Below are positions 1 through 12,349 of a stretch of DNA of 64,000 nucleotides, piece after piece. Within the stretch, counting starts at the first letter, position 1, and each line of letters starts with the position of its first letter. The position numbers and the translations under genes were made by a program. Source of the stretch: Galerina marginata (taxonomy: Eukaryota > Basidiomycota > Agaricomycetes > Agaricales > Galerinaceae); contig JAECYW010000036.1 in NCBI GenBank assembly GCA_023014335.1, positions 124,001-188,000 of the forward strand. Reading direction: 5' to 3'. The notes under the pieces are model-generated. The model was given only the letters and a program-made list of their open reading frames with translations, made no database searches and was not told the DNA's origin.

Positions 1-377
1 AGAATACGATAGAAGAACTCTGTTCCGAGGCGGGGGTGAGTGAGCGAACCTGATGCGCGGCCGTATATCCAAAGGAGGCTGTTCCCGCTCCGGTTTAAAA
101 CTTCCTCCCTCCAATGCTCGCTACACTGTTCCAGTGCGCTCAGCTTTAGGAGACGGCCCCATATGGTGGGAGAGTTAAGAATGAGTGATCGCCAGCTGTG
201 ACAGACTTGAGAACATAGACGAGTAGTGTCCAGACAATTTCTTTCTGTGAAAATGTTGGCATTAGATAGGAATACTTCGCGAAGGATATCGAGGTGAAGC
301 ATCGTAATTGGCGAGTTCGTTTGGCTGGGCGATTCAGATCCTGTTTTTTGATTTTGAGTCATGTTTACTGATTCCAT
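1..377 (-). CDS. F-box protein, 5' part (truncated by window edge)
   Basis: The start codon is at 375-377. The frame stays open to the left edge, giving about 125 residues with the 3' end outside the window. Residues ~22-75 contain the F-box-like signature also seen in three other genes here: a LHLDILREVFLSNAN helix, then SQVCHSWRSLIL and SPTIWGRLL, then EEVLNRSGNSLLWIYG. F-box proteins recruit substrates to SCF ubiquitin ligases, and in Agaricomycetes this family is greatly expanded. The sequence is a close paralogue of the complete gene at 47875-49539; protein and DNA align base for base through the start and into the upstream region. Nothing can be said about the LRR-like C-terminal half. 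The frame has no breaks over the visible part, so I treat it as an intact gene cut by the window. Confidence 0.85.
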   Translation of the reverse strand, partial: MESVNMTQNQKTGSESPSQTNSPITMLHLDILREVFLSNANIFTERNCLDTTRLCSQVCHSWRSLILNSPTIWGRLLKLSALEQCSEHWREEVLNRSGNSLLWIYGRASGSLTHPRLGTEFFYRI

Positions 378-740
378 TTAGAACCTCGGGGTATAATCCA
401 GAATAACAGAAGTAGTAAAATAAGGCGATTTACTGTCGAGGGTAAGGTGGAAGGAGATCCAACAGGACGGTGCGGTTCCAGTCGGTATCTAATCTTTGCC
501 ACTATATCGGGTTGGTGTTGGGTGTTTGGCGACTGGCTCGTCGACATCCCGACACCGTCCGGAGCGCCACCGTCACAGGGTCCGTGCGACAACCTATAAA
601 GTCAGGACCGAAATCGTTTCTGCCTGCCCTCCTTGTTTCCCCCGCCCATCTCGCCTGGCCGCTCCGCTGTTTGCATGCCCTTCGTCACTTCGTTCTTCAT
701 GGCGAACCACACGCCCAATATGTTACACCAATCTCGGGAT
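378..740. repeat. Upstream region duplicated with 49540-49835
   Basis: The DNA upstream of the left-edge F-box gene matches the DNA upstream of the F-box gene at 47875-49539. Shared stretches include AACAGAAG, GGTGTTTGGCGA/GGTGTTTGGCAA, and GGGTCCGTGCGACA followed by a TATAAAGTC element (~592-600 here, ~49713-49721 there). The duplication therefore included the promoter as well as the gene. The TATAAA reads on the plus strand, opposite to the F-box genes, so its use is unclear. Confidence 0.7.
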
Positions 741-3305
741 CGGCCTGTCTTCCTGGCTTCTGCCTGAACGCAGGTAGATAGGGCTTCATTTTTTTTTTTC
801 GTTTTCGTACCTATCTTGACGTGGTTTTAGATATCCGAGGTTCTTACTCCTTGGCCGTTGAACCGCGATTTCCGCACCTTTAGTCTTAAGAAACGCGTCA
901 AATTCGTTAGGATTAACTGTAGACCGGATGATTATTATTGGGCCATCCCCACACCCCACCCCCAAAGTACGCTACCACGATTGTTTCTGATATTTGTGGA
1001 AGATGTCTGACCCTATTACCAATTTTTCTAGGTGTTGTCGACCACCTCTCCCATGAAGTCTTTACAAAATATTGTAAGTCATTTGTTACATTTTTTCTCT
1101 TCGTTTTGTACGAGGTTTCTTGTACCTCGTTACCCAAACATAATGCAATCCGATCCGCTGAACCTCTCGACAGGCTTTTTCCTTTGTTTGACCCAGCCCT
1201 GTTGGACGATTGGCGACTTGGAAAGTGTCGGTGTGTGGTACGTTTCATTATTCCTTCATCGACTCGCTATTAATCACTTAGCGACGTAGGCGCGTCCAGT
1301 AGCTTCTCGGCGTCGACAACTGGCTCTCTCCTCACTCTTGCGCTCAGAGAACAACTGCCCTCCCTGTTTTCCCGACAACAGGATCGAATTGCCCTCAACG
1401 GTACACACGAAGTTACCGCTTCCACCCTGTCCTGGCCCAGTGCCTTATTGCGTCTGCTACGGCGATGGTTCAAACTAGCGCTTATAATTATAATTATTGA
1501 GCAACCCCACCACCAGGAGCAGGCTCAAGATCTCTAAAACGATTGCCTCCTCCCATAAGGTATGCTTTCATCTCTCCCTACTCCAGAGTGCGCGTATTCA
1601 ACACCGCCTTCAGCTCCGTCAGCTCGCGTTAACCTCCTCTGACGTTGCCCTTCGGGACAAACGTATCCTGGGCCCTGCGAGCCAGCGCTCCCCAGCCTGG
1701 CCTGGAGACCGGCTCTCAAGCCCAGCATCCCTCCTGAATTCGTCCCATAATCCTCCTTCTCTGGGCGGCGGGTTGGGTGCTCACTATGACAGGCATCGAC
1801 GACGTTGTAAAACGGTTTCACTTTGCTTATTGCCTGCTAGTTCAGATTCTGGGTAACGGCGGCGACATTTTCGTGGCCCCCTATCGAGGACGTTGGGGGC
1901 CGACGGTGCTTTTTGTCATTCCTCCTTTCGTTTCCTCCAATTGAATTATTTATCACCAAGTCGTCTGTAGTACGTTTCTTTACTCGTAAAGAAACTGCGT
2001 TGTTTTAAATACCATTATTGTAGAATTTCTTTGAATGATTGGTCTACAACTCGGAAGTAACCATCTTGAAGTGCTCGCGCTCCGACGAATATACTTTCTT
2101 GCTAAACAAATGCTTTTCTGCGTACTGAGTCTGAGCTCTGAGTTAGTTATTTACCCATTGTAGTGCTTTCAACCGATACTGAGTGAACCGTTTCAGGCGC
2201 TGTCAGGGTGCGAAACCGCCATTGCTTTTCTCCCTCATAGCCTCTGTATACTCTGCGCCACGTTGGCGGTGCCCCTCTGTTCGGAATGAGGACTGGTTTC
2301 GAACACCAAGTTGCGTCCTGTACCCAGAAGATCTCCATTTCGATAATCAGCCCAACAACAACATGATGAAGCACGATCAGCTGAACTATTACAAAGTTTG
2401 TACTGCGCTCACTCATTTTAAATTGGTCGACGTCTAACTGTCCATGGCCTCAGAAATCCAGCTTTTTCGAACGTTCGGCCACTCCCTAATTGTTCAGGGT
2501 CGGTAACTGGAAGGTCGATGGTTCCTTAGGTGCAAGCACGAAAGCAGGTGTCCCCTCTGTCATTTCCTCTGACTACGCCGCCTCAACCGCTGAACCAGCC
2601 AACCTCACTCTCGCATTCACTAGACCCCCGATTACGAAGCAACTCAACTCGATCGACAGCTTCCTCGCAAGTGACGTAGCACCAGGCTTGTCACTCGAGA
2701 TTGCCATACCTTGCATCTCTTCGCAGCACAGCGCTTCAAGGTGTATGTGTGATACATTGGCGGAGTAGCGGGCGAGACAGGGTCTTGGCTTGGAATTCCT
2801 GGTCCTTGGGTGAGATCCGCTACTTTGAGATTGGCGGCCTCAAGAGGAAGCGCCGTGGAAATCAACTGAGCATATCGGAGGAGCGAATAAAGTCAAAGAG
2901 GATGGGTGCTGTATACAGTTGATGCTGTTGGCGCGGATTTTTGATTTATTTCTCGTCATTCACTTATGGAATTAGACAACCTGCGCACTCTCCTAAATTT
3001 GCATCCGGCCCTGTACCCGCAGAAGTAGCAGAGCACCAACACAATCCTTGAATAAACTTTTTATTATTGTGACGTAACAAGATTGGCAAGACGAAGAGAG
3101 GCGAATAGATATTTCGAAAATGGCTGCCTACCGATAGAGTATTGCCTTTCATCTGGGATGTCATTCTGTTTCGACCCAGGAGTCCAGGACCAAGGGGGAC
3201 GAACCCATTTTATACAGTTCAGCTAGCTCTCTACAAGAAATCGGATTTAATTACAAACGGCAGATGAGACTGAAACTCTCTAGTAATCCAAAATGGAAGC
3301 TCTTT
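741..3305. other. Gene-poor interval, no recognisable gene
   Basis: About 2.5 kb without an ORF I can assign. Pyrimidine-rich stretches with possible GT...AG pairs occur around 1225-1500 (for example a CACTTAG acceptor near 1280 and a GCTCAG acceptor near 1349). Short open stretches occur at 2490-2768 (+). No start codon, conserved domain or continuous spliced frame could be built. It may hold a decayed or very intron-rich gene on the plus strand. Confidence 0.4.
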
Positions 3306-4705
3306 TCAACGTACAACGACATCCACATTGAGAGCAGGTGCGATGGAGGTGCGAGAAGAGGGTAAAATGAGAGATAATAATGTACTCTGAAGCGATCTGG
3401 CCATATCTTCCCCCATGAGTCCCGGGTGTTGAGGCGGGAGATTGACTCTGAGGTCTAATTTCACAGAGACACTTTGGAGGAGGGGGTGTTTTTCGCGTAG
3501 GTTGTCGGGGTCCAAGACGGTCCATGCCGGATTCCCATTGTCGAAGAAATGGAACACCTCAGGTAACCAAACACTAGCATTAAGGTCGATCTCGATCGAT
3601 CGAAGTCGTGTTGGACGTGTGAGATGGGTGAGGAGGACAAAAATTCCTTCCATGGACGGCATGACTCCGGCCATTCTGGTGTGGATACTCAGTCGAAGAT
3701 TGACGAGCTTTGGGAGTCTGCTTATATCTATAGAGGCTTCTGGAAAGCTGTGCCCGGGAACGGGCAGTTCGTACGGAACTGGAAGCTGCCTACGTACAGG
3801 CGTCATCAAATTCCTGTCAAGACAAAGAGAACAACGTCAAAAACCCACAATTCGAGGGACCTGAGGGAAAGTCTTGCGCCTTCGATCAAGTCCCGGGCAC
3901 TCAAGAAATCCCAATGGTTTTCGATCTGCAATCGAAGTCGCCGAAGATTGGATAGATTGATGTTAAGGTGGGCGAGGTTTTGACGGAAGGCGTTTATGCA
4001 CAGTTGTAAGTCAAGTTGCTCGAGTGATGTGGGATGCGATCTACTTTGAGAACTGGTGTTTTCGGCTTGCTTGAATGTGGTAGAAACAAGGTGAAAGGAC
4101 CGCACAGATGGACACCGCGTCAAAATATCTGTTGAAAGGTCCGACAGGCATGAGATCCGCAGATGGCTGAATTTTACTGAACTGAGCAGATTATTTAGTG
4201 GACGGGCTATTAATTGTTCGCTGTGCGGCCAGGAAACGGGGAAAATTTTGTTTCCTGTGATCCAAAGAGTCTCCAGATTTGTCGCATGAGATGCTAGCGC
4301 GCCAAGCACCGAATGTAATCCGGACGAACCACCGAACAGAGTTTTCGATCCTGCTTGGATATGAACTTTGCGTATGAAGGTATGGAAGTCGGACTTGCTT
4401 TCTATGAGTAAGCATAGGGACTCTAGTTGCTGGCGAAGCGCTGATTTTGATTCTGCCCAGTGGGATCGTCTTCCTACCAGGTCCGGTACGCGTTCTGATA
4501 TCACGATTGCTGATAGAAGGTGTTTGCGGGATTTAGCGCTGAAAGAACGGGAGACGAGTGTGCAAGCTTCAAGTGCATTACGTGCTTCATTTTTCTCTAA
4601 TCCTTGGTGAATGTGTTCGATGAGAAGATCGATTAGTTCTTGTGGGAAATGTTGACGCTCTTCGAGAGAAATTGAAGCAAGCGACTTGGTTACTGATGAG
4701 GCCAT
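3306..4705 (-). CDS. F-box-like protein (divergent subfamily)
   Basis: Two exons, 3849-4705 and 3306-3813, give 454 residues. I chose the ATG at 4703-4705 (MASSVTKSLASIS); the open frame runs further upstream but only with non-ATG starts. Residues ~12-55 form an F-box-like helix set (FPQELIDLLIEHIH, then LEACTLVSRSFSAKSRKHL), the style common in agaric F-box-like proteins. It is followed by leucine-spaced strands such as LETLWITGNKIF, LEQLDLQLCINAF and LRRLRLQIENHW, suggesting an LRR-like C-terminal domain. The intron at 3814-3848 is only 35 nt (GTGGGT...ACAG). Splicing it restores the frame and fuses the two leucine-rich halves. The probable role is a substrate receptor of an SCF-type ubiquitin ligase. 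It does not resemble the other four F-box genes closely. Confidence 0.75.
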
Positions 4706-5251
4706 GACTTGTATGTGACTCCGGTATACTGGAAGGACCTGAGAGAGAAAAGAGGCGGGTATTCGTCGAATTCCAAGTACTCGCAAGTAGGGTGGTTCTT
4801 CAAAAAAATGGAGGTGATTAAGAGGCGTGAAGGTATTTTCTCGGCTATTTTACACACACGTGAGAGGCAAACACGGTACGTCATCCACAGATGCCTTTAA
4901 CCTCGCCTTTTCCCCTGCATAAAGGTGGGCACTTCCTTTTGAAATAAATGCGACGGCTCTCTCAGTTGGAGGCCGACGAGAATGACTCGTAAATTCGCCA
5001 TGACCAAGTTCCATAGGCAAGGTGAAGAGAGGAATTAAAGGGCCATTTCTCTGGAAAACCTCAGCCGTCCGCGGAGAGCCAAGTCAGTGACTTCGTGGTT
5101 GACTTTTCTGTTCTGGATGAATGAAAAGAAATAGAATTATAGGCCGAAATCTAAACGGTAAGAACAAATTGATGACGCGGAAGATGCTCGGCATTCCATG
5201 TAAATGAAAAAAAAGAAAGGCCGCCAACTACAGAACCATCTACATGCAACG

Positions 5252-8200
5252 TCACGACCAATCAAGTCTTCTTCTTCTTCGCCGAACAGTCTCAACCGGT
5301 GTCAGTGGCCTGCTCTCGACCTTCTGCATCTCCTCAATATACCGCGTTTCTGTAGACAAAAAACTCTATTAGAATCCAGTGTAAAGTTTCCCAACAAAAC
5401 CAACATACCTTCCCCTTTGTCGGCTTCAACTTCGCCTCCTCCCTTAACTATGTCTCCTTCTCCTTCTCGATCATCGCAAGTAGAGTATTGCCTCTCCTGT
5501 GCAACTCCTGTGGCGACCGACTCATGAAGAACCAGTCAAACCTAAACACTGGGAACTCAGCGATATCCTTCTTGATGCGCTCGTGCACGTTGTCCGCCTG
5601 GATGCCATAGTTGTACAACTGGCAGAGGAGGTACCGGTCCACCTCCTCGTTGTACACCTTGCCCTTCGTCGTCAGGTAGTTTAGCTCCAGCTCCAGCATT
5701 GGGAAACGCATTGAGTGAATCTTCTTCGAAAGGAACTTCTCGAGGTTTTTGCGCTTCCTGCGCTTGGCTTCGCCTTCCTCGGTGCGCACCTTGATGCGGG
5801 GGTATTCTGTAAACGTGGTCACGTAAGGCTAAAATTTTGATAAGGTTTTGTAACAGGCGCATACCGGAAAGGTCTTGTGGTCTTCATCCAGTACTTTTCG
5901 ACGTCTTATCTCGGATTTCGCCCGCCAAAGTGATGTCGTCAGCGCTCCTAAACGAGATATTATTTCAACATCAAATAGGAGCGCGAATGAGAAGGACGTA
6001 CCGCTGTAGATCTCGAGAGCCCTGACCAGCTGCTGGAAGTCGCGACGACTCCGACTGGGGAAATCTTGTTTGATATACACTTCCATTTGCTCGAGATCGT
6101 CGTCGTCGAAAGATTCGGCTAGACAGTCCAAAGAAACATCAGGATATTTTCACACTTATGCGGTAACCAGCGGAGGAACGTACTGTTGTCAATGAACTCC
6201 TGCGCCGCAACCCGTTCCGGCTTCAAAACTTCCGGCGTGTTCTCCTCCATGACGGACTGAGGGGCGACGGCAGGAATGCCATTGAGTCTCTGTAAGTTGA
6301 AAGTCAATTTAAGTCAGGCAAAGATATGAAAGATTACATTCAACGAACCTTATGAGCCGCCAGCTCGCAATCTTGCACCACAGATAGCCTGTCCGGGAAG
6401 AATTGGAAATCCTGGCTGTATAAAAGTGCCACGTCAGAACGTGAAACAGAAAAAAAGAGTGGATGAAATCGTACAGGATTATTTGTTTCGGCGCCCTCGG
6501 TGCCTTGGGTGCCTTATCCAACTTCGATGAGCCCGCACGGGGGGTAGAAATAGTTATCCAACGAGCAGTTCAACTTGCGCTCGCGTTTCGATAACGGAAG
6601 GAGACTCATGATCAAGCCAGGTCCCATTTTCTGTGCCAACAAAAAGAACCAATAAACACACATTCGATAACGCGGACACCAAGAAGAAAAGAACGTACTC
6701 GGCAGGGCGAGTCGCCCTCCCACTGCTGCACCAACACGTCTGACTTGAAGTTATTGAGGTCCTCGAGGTCGAGCCCCTTGTACTTGCTGTTGATCTCGAT
6801 CATGCGTTCTTCGCCAGGTTGGACGATGGCCTCGATGTCTTCGTTAAGGAGCAACCTATGAACTGACGAATCAGCGGTGAGCACTAAAGGGAGAAGTGAG
6901 AAAGTGGAAAATTTAAAACGTACTCTGCAGTATTTGAGTTGACGATCTTCTCGGCACCGTGGGTGATCATTTCCATGAGCTCGTCTATTCGCCGCCGCTG
7001 CAAAAGCCAACGTTAGCCAACTTCAACATTGATTAACTTGAACCACAAACTCTTCGCCTGCTGAGTTCGCCCTTGCAGGATAACGAGCCAATCTAACCTC
7101 AGCCGCTCCTCGACGCTGCCCTCTGTCATAAACCAGAGCACATAAACCTGCTTGGTTTGTCCAATACGACGCGCCCGGTCCATGCCCTGTAAGTCCGCTT
7201 GCGGATTCCTAAAGTCGACGAAATGAGCCACGTCAACCAAACGTCACGTGAGGATAAACGAAAAAGTAAAGGTAGCGTTGTTGCTGATGACGGGGCACAG
7301 CGACGGAAAAAGAACAGGAGAAAATCAAGAGACTAACAACATACCAGTCGTTATAATATGGCACCACAACATCTGCTGTCCGCTCGCCCCGGTAGTGAGC
7401 AAGACGTTCATTTCTTGCTGACAGGCTTGTTGTAGTCACCGACGGCGGCTATACGGTCTTCATGAGTGGTGCTGCCATCGATGAGGCAGTACTCTAAACA
7501 TACATGGTGGTTGATTTATGTGCATGTATTGGAGATCGAGGAATGTGGAAGGACGTACTGTACTGCCTGAACAAACAATAATCTTCGAGTATATCCAATA
7601 CCCAATTCATCTGGCTGAAAACGAGTGCCTGCGGGCCCTTCTCCTTCATGCTCGAGAGAAGCTTGTCGAAGATAAGCATCTTGCCCGAGTTTTGGATGAA
7701 GTGTTCGGAGTCGTGGTGTAGGTAGGGCCGAGTTCCTGAAAACGAGCAACATCAGTACACTTTGCCGACAACGAGCCTGGCGAAGACGAGATACCTACTG
7801 CGCCATCGAGGAGGTAAGGGTGGCATGTTGCCTTGAGCAGCTGCATCGCCATGTTCATGAGCCGCGACCTGCCTTCTTTCTTCCCAGTTAGGCCTGTGTA
7901 AGGTGATAAGAAACAATTCGAAATTCACATACCATTAACAACGCCGATATCTTTCGCCAGTACCAAAATGTACTATTTTGCTGCATCTCCGTAAGCTCAA
8001 CATAAACGTTTGACCTCTTTATCTGTTGAACGAAGGTCAGTAAGGTGACGTACGAGAAAAGAGAAAGAAAGACAACCTACTGGGCGGCAAACTCTTCTCG
8101 CCATCCGCCTTCACCCGCTGCAGTAAGAAAAGTCGGAGGATCTTATCCAGAGCCTCGACGATCGTTTTCTCTTTTCCTCCTCGACCACGCCCTCGGCTTC

Positions 8201-9700
8201 CGAGTCCTCATGCAAGAACCCGTCTAAATTGACGAAATGTTCCGGGCAAAAGAAGTTCAACGACGAGAACAACTGCGGCGGCGTCATGGTAATCAACAAC
8301 CGCCCTCTCGAGCTAAACGCGCTGATGATCTGCGACAGCATCGAATCCATGTCCTTGATCCAGTGCGCCTCGTCGATGACGATGTACCTCAAAGTCGAGA
8401 ACTTCGTCGACGCCGGACTGCTTGATGACGGGGATCTCATACGAGGTCACATAGACCTCGAAGCCTGCGGGATGAGCCATGCCGCGATGATATCAGCACG
8501 CTCCTCTCCTGCCAGTGAGAATGAGATCTGGCGTCCACTGCCCGAGTTTGCGGCCCGGCTCTGCAGGGTGGATTTGCGGACGACGACGAGGTGGGGTGCG
8601 GGGACGTCGTAGTACTGTCCAAGGTAGGCGAGAAAAGAGATAGTTTGGAGGTTTTTCCGAGGCCCTATATGCGTGGGTTGGGTAAGCCGTCCTTGCTGAA
8701 GGCAGGAAACAAACCAAAGGAGGAACATACCATTTCGTCGGCAAGGATGCCATTGAGCCCGTTGTCGTGCAGCGATAGCAACCAGTTGAGGCCTTGCAGC
8801 TGGTGTTCGCGCATTTTGCCCTTGATAACTAGGTATGAACAAAAGTAAGTATAAGGTCAAACATCAACGAAAAAAATGCCACGTACAACTCGGAGATGCC
8901 TCGAACACGAAAGGATAATCGTCTCTAGTTATCCCAGCCTTGCCATCCTTCAGCAACTTCTAATCCTCCTCCTCGGATTTTCGGCGACGGACGCTGCTGT
9001 GACTAGTCGTCAAATCAATGTCAGCGTTTATCGCGTCATTTCAGTGAGGAACGGGCTGACACTACTTTTTTGCGACCTCAGTCCTTCGGCTTTGGTTGCG
9101 AGTTGAGGATAGCAGCATATTCGGGATCGGATGCTTTCTAGAGAACGATCATAATTTATAAGACATACATAGAAAACGAAAGCAATCAAAACAGAAGAGA
9201 CATACTTTTCTACCGACAAAGTTCTTCAAGAACTCCGTTTAGCCAAGGAGGTACGAGTACCGTGTCACAGCACCGGCGATCTTGAAAGAAATTTCACATA
9301 AGAAACTAGACGCGCATACCAAAACCAAAAGACATACTCTCGCTTTATCCACAGCTTTCCGCTTGATCTGCAGCTGTCCTTCGTCATCCTTCCGAAGTTC
9401 CTACTTTGATTCTTCTCCTGCTTCTGCTCCGTAGAAATCTTTTTCGCCTCTGCTGCTGCAACGCTGGCCGCCGCCTAAAACCGTCATCAGAACGCCGCTC
9501 CGAATGACCACAATTGTGGCAACATACCCTCTCGGTCACTAATCAGCTCATCTTCTGCCATGGGCTTCTGACCATCGTACTCGTTTTCGACGTCCACGTC
9601 CTGCCTCAGCTACACAGAAAATGACCGTCAATTTCTGATGAATTCGAAGGAAGTGTGAGGTAACCCATCCGCACCTGGCACGACACAAAGTTGCTGGGCA
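5252..9700 (-). pseudogene. ISWI-type SNF2 chromatin remodeler, decayed copy
   Basis: Read on the minus strand, pieces of a whole ISWI ATPase appear in order. They are: an acidic/charged N-terminus (~9400-9600), [20 protein letters not shown] and ILADEM (~8740-8830), a GLGKT Walker A (~8650), DEAH (~8370), the helicase C-lobe (CHPYLLDGA, VFSQM, ~7500-7860), a GQTKQVYV motif VI (~7160), NNFKSDVLVQQWEG (~6745), HAND (~6310-6540), SANT (SRRDFQQLVRALEIY, ~6020-6060) and SLIDE (DRYLLCQLYNYGIQADNVHERIK, split, ~5560-5640). Introns with GT/AG ends survive, so this is a DNA-level duplicate, not a retrocopy. Lesions: an in-frame TAG at 8960-8962, a one-base loss just after Walker A (~8650), DEAHWIK instead of DEAHRIK, ITMTPPQ instead of ITGTPLQN with a short deletion, a deletion destroying the motif V region (~7400), HRIGQ changed to RRIGQ, and a stop after MIEKEKET (5448). 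It cannot encode a working ATPase. An intact copy presumably lies elsewhere. Confidence 0.88.
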
Positions 9701-12349
9701 CGAACGACATCGCTGAGGATGTCTTCCTCGATTAGTTCGCCGACTTTAAATGCCTATATGCGCCATGATCAGTCAGAAAAGAGAGATGCGAAGGAGGAGA
9801 GAACTCACACTCATCACGACTTGATGGTTTGGCGGAGGGGGCGGAATGTGACATTGTCACAGGTGACGGTACGCGCCTCTCCTCTCACAACCATGATCTT
9901 TGCATGATCTTATCATTTGCAATTGCAGTTAACTGTCTGTTATTCGTGGTCAATGCACTGCTTCACATTTGGCTTTCAAACTCGGGCTTCATTCGAATTC
10001 ATGCCGACGACTTCCAGGGAAAGTAAAATTGGGTTACCACAGGTCTCAGCCTCCGAAGGAGGGCTAACTTCTCGTCTCGATAAGCTCCCCCTGATCCTCA
10101 CAGACTGACCACGAAATTCTGGGCAACTAAGGTCTTATGATAAAGCGAAAGTGTCAATTGTTCTTGCCAGTGCTTTTCGTTCTTACTTTCTCCTTGACTG
10201 CTCCTGGAAATTTTACTGCGTTACGACGCAGTCTTCAATTGATCTTTCCCTCGATCTCTGCGAGAAAAAACACAGGTTACAAGATGCCTCTATCTTCTCT
10301 CATCACCCATTTCATGACTCAAACTTAGGCTCTATCGCATTTTAGGCAACTTCTCCTCAACAAAACGTATCGCTCGCTGGACCAAGCTTTTCTTATCTGT
10401 CTGTCGTGCTACCTCGTCTATATCCTGACATGTCCAACTTGTCATGTTCTCGAGAGCATCAGCGCGGCCTTTCTGAATCAGTACCTTGAGTTTCTTTCCG
10501 TTCGTCGGAACCATGAGCATCAGCTCTGAGGGCTCAAGTGAACGGGAACGATGTGGTCAGTTCTCCTCGTCTATTTTTAATATTCCAAGCCTCCGTTATA
10601 CTAATACTAAACGCAATCTCAAACAGTAAATTCCTCAAGCTATTGCTTTCTGCAAAAGTAAATATTGTTAGCCCCCTCCTCCTCTTCACGTCGGTTACTG
10701 ACGCCACTCTCCCTATCCCGATCTCCCAAGAAAGCCTATTCTATATCTGATCCTAAACAGGTATTTACAGACACCTTGCAGACTGTCAACTTCAGTCGTC
10801 CTTCAAGGTCTCCCTAATTGTCCTTCGCCAGATATCGTCAATACTCATTCTATCTCCGCTTGTCAGTTGAAACCGCGGTCTGGCCTGCGTCAATTCTCAG
10901 ACGCCACGAGTCAAGAGTGCCTTAGTTTGCGCCTCCATGTTCCTTTTGTTCCTCAGTTTCCAAAGTCTCAACTGTGCATGGCGAAGATTGGGCGTCTGAC
11001 ACCGTCTCTGCCCTTCCGTGCTCTCCGGGCATCACTATGGAATGACGATAATTTCCAGGTCCTTTACCGAGCCGTCTAGAATATCATTGACTTTCCTATG
11101 GCTATTACTGACGGTCTCACGATATCACCTCAATTCGCGCCTTCACCTGCATTCTATTCAACATTCCGCCGTCCGGGGCCTTTATCTTCAGTACTCCATA
11201 AACTCGTCCTTCCTCGCGCGCCGGCGGAACGCCTCATGTCCCATCCTCTTTTTGTATTCGCTAGAGGACATGCCGTCACATTTCACGCGGCTCTCGCTAG
11301 ATTCCTCTCCTTCAACTCGGAGCACAAATGTTTGTCGCCTATCTTCCATGCTACAGTATACCCTTCATGCTCGCCCACAAAGTTATTCTAGATCTGACTG
11401 TCTTCATTCGTCGGTTTTTATTGTCCAAACTTTACAATAAACCTCGCTCGTCCCTTGCCGTCCTTTTCAAACAAATAAAACTTTGGACTGAGGCTGTGCA
11501 TCATGATTATCTATCAAGTTAATCTAACATCGCCCACCTGAACAAACGTAACGAGTCCAGGACCCTACAATCCGTCGAACCCCGTCTGCCAACTCTGAGT
11601 CTAAACAAAATATGTGATTGGCTCCTCTCGTTCCTGGCTCAACTCTAAAACGCGACCCACTTCAGCGTTCTCCGTCAGCCGATGGATCAGCTGTCCACGC
11701 CGAAACCAAAACGTGCAGAGGGCAGTGCCGCTCCAAATCCAACCGATGGCAATCAATGACAATCATAATCAGATGTGGGTCGGGTGATAGGCGCTGGATT
11801 GAGGATTCTACGCTTCCAAGTGGATTACTGCCTTCTTATCCGACCCTACGAATTCGTCTAGACTGAAATGGTGCACACAGATCTTCCAACCCACAGAATT
11901 CGTACGCTGGAATCACTCATTCCAGGTAATCATTCCGGATCCAATGATCCGAATGACGACCCTCTTTATGGCTGGCCGGGCGCGGTCAGGGTCATCTATG
12001 TACGTCAGACGCTGTCTCTTCCCTCTTCGTTTTCGCACTTTTTCTCATTCGTTTTAGACCCTTCCCCCTGCACACGACACACCTCCTTCCTATTGCACTA
12101 AGATGAACCAATGACACTGACAGCTCTCCTCAATCCGAATCGCCGCATCTCCGTATAAATGCTCCACCATTCGGATGGCGATAAAGTAAGTACGCTAGTG
12201 CTAACCCACACCCGGGCTTAGGCTTCTCGTACTTGTCCGTGTACCCCCCTCCCTTTTTTTCTCCTTCGCCACCGCTTTTCACGATCTTTCACGCTTGGTT
12301 TGCGACGCCTCGAATTTGTCTTTCATTCCCCTTTCCTCGTAATTAAGCC
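9701..12349. other. Intergenic interval, no assignable gene
   Basis: About 2.6 kb, pyrimidine-rich on the plus strand. Short open frames (for example 62 codons on the minus strand, 10332-10520, starting at a real ATG) show no domain I recognise. Many CAG-ended pyrimidine tracts occur at 10600-11300, but candidate donors are poor (GTCCTT, GTCTGG), so no spliced gene was built. A TATAAAT at 12154-12160 lies about 190 bp upstream of the DUF6534 gene and may be its TATA element. The last 120 bp before that start codon are CT-rich, as is usual for fungal promoters. Confidence 0.4.

Noticed and set aside
592..600. TATAAAGTC as the TATA box of the left-edge F-box gene
   Set aside because: It reads on the plus strand, more than 200 bp upstream, opposite to the gene. 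It is noted only as part of the duplicated block.
10600..11300. A second micro-exon gene
   Set aside because: Many pyrimidine tracts end in CAG, but the matching donors are GTCCTT/GTCTGG types and no phase-consistent open chain could be built.
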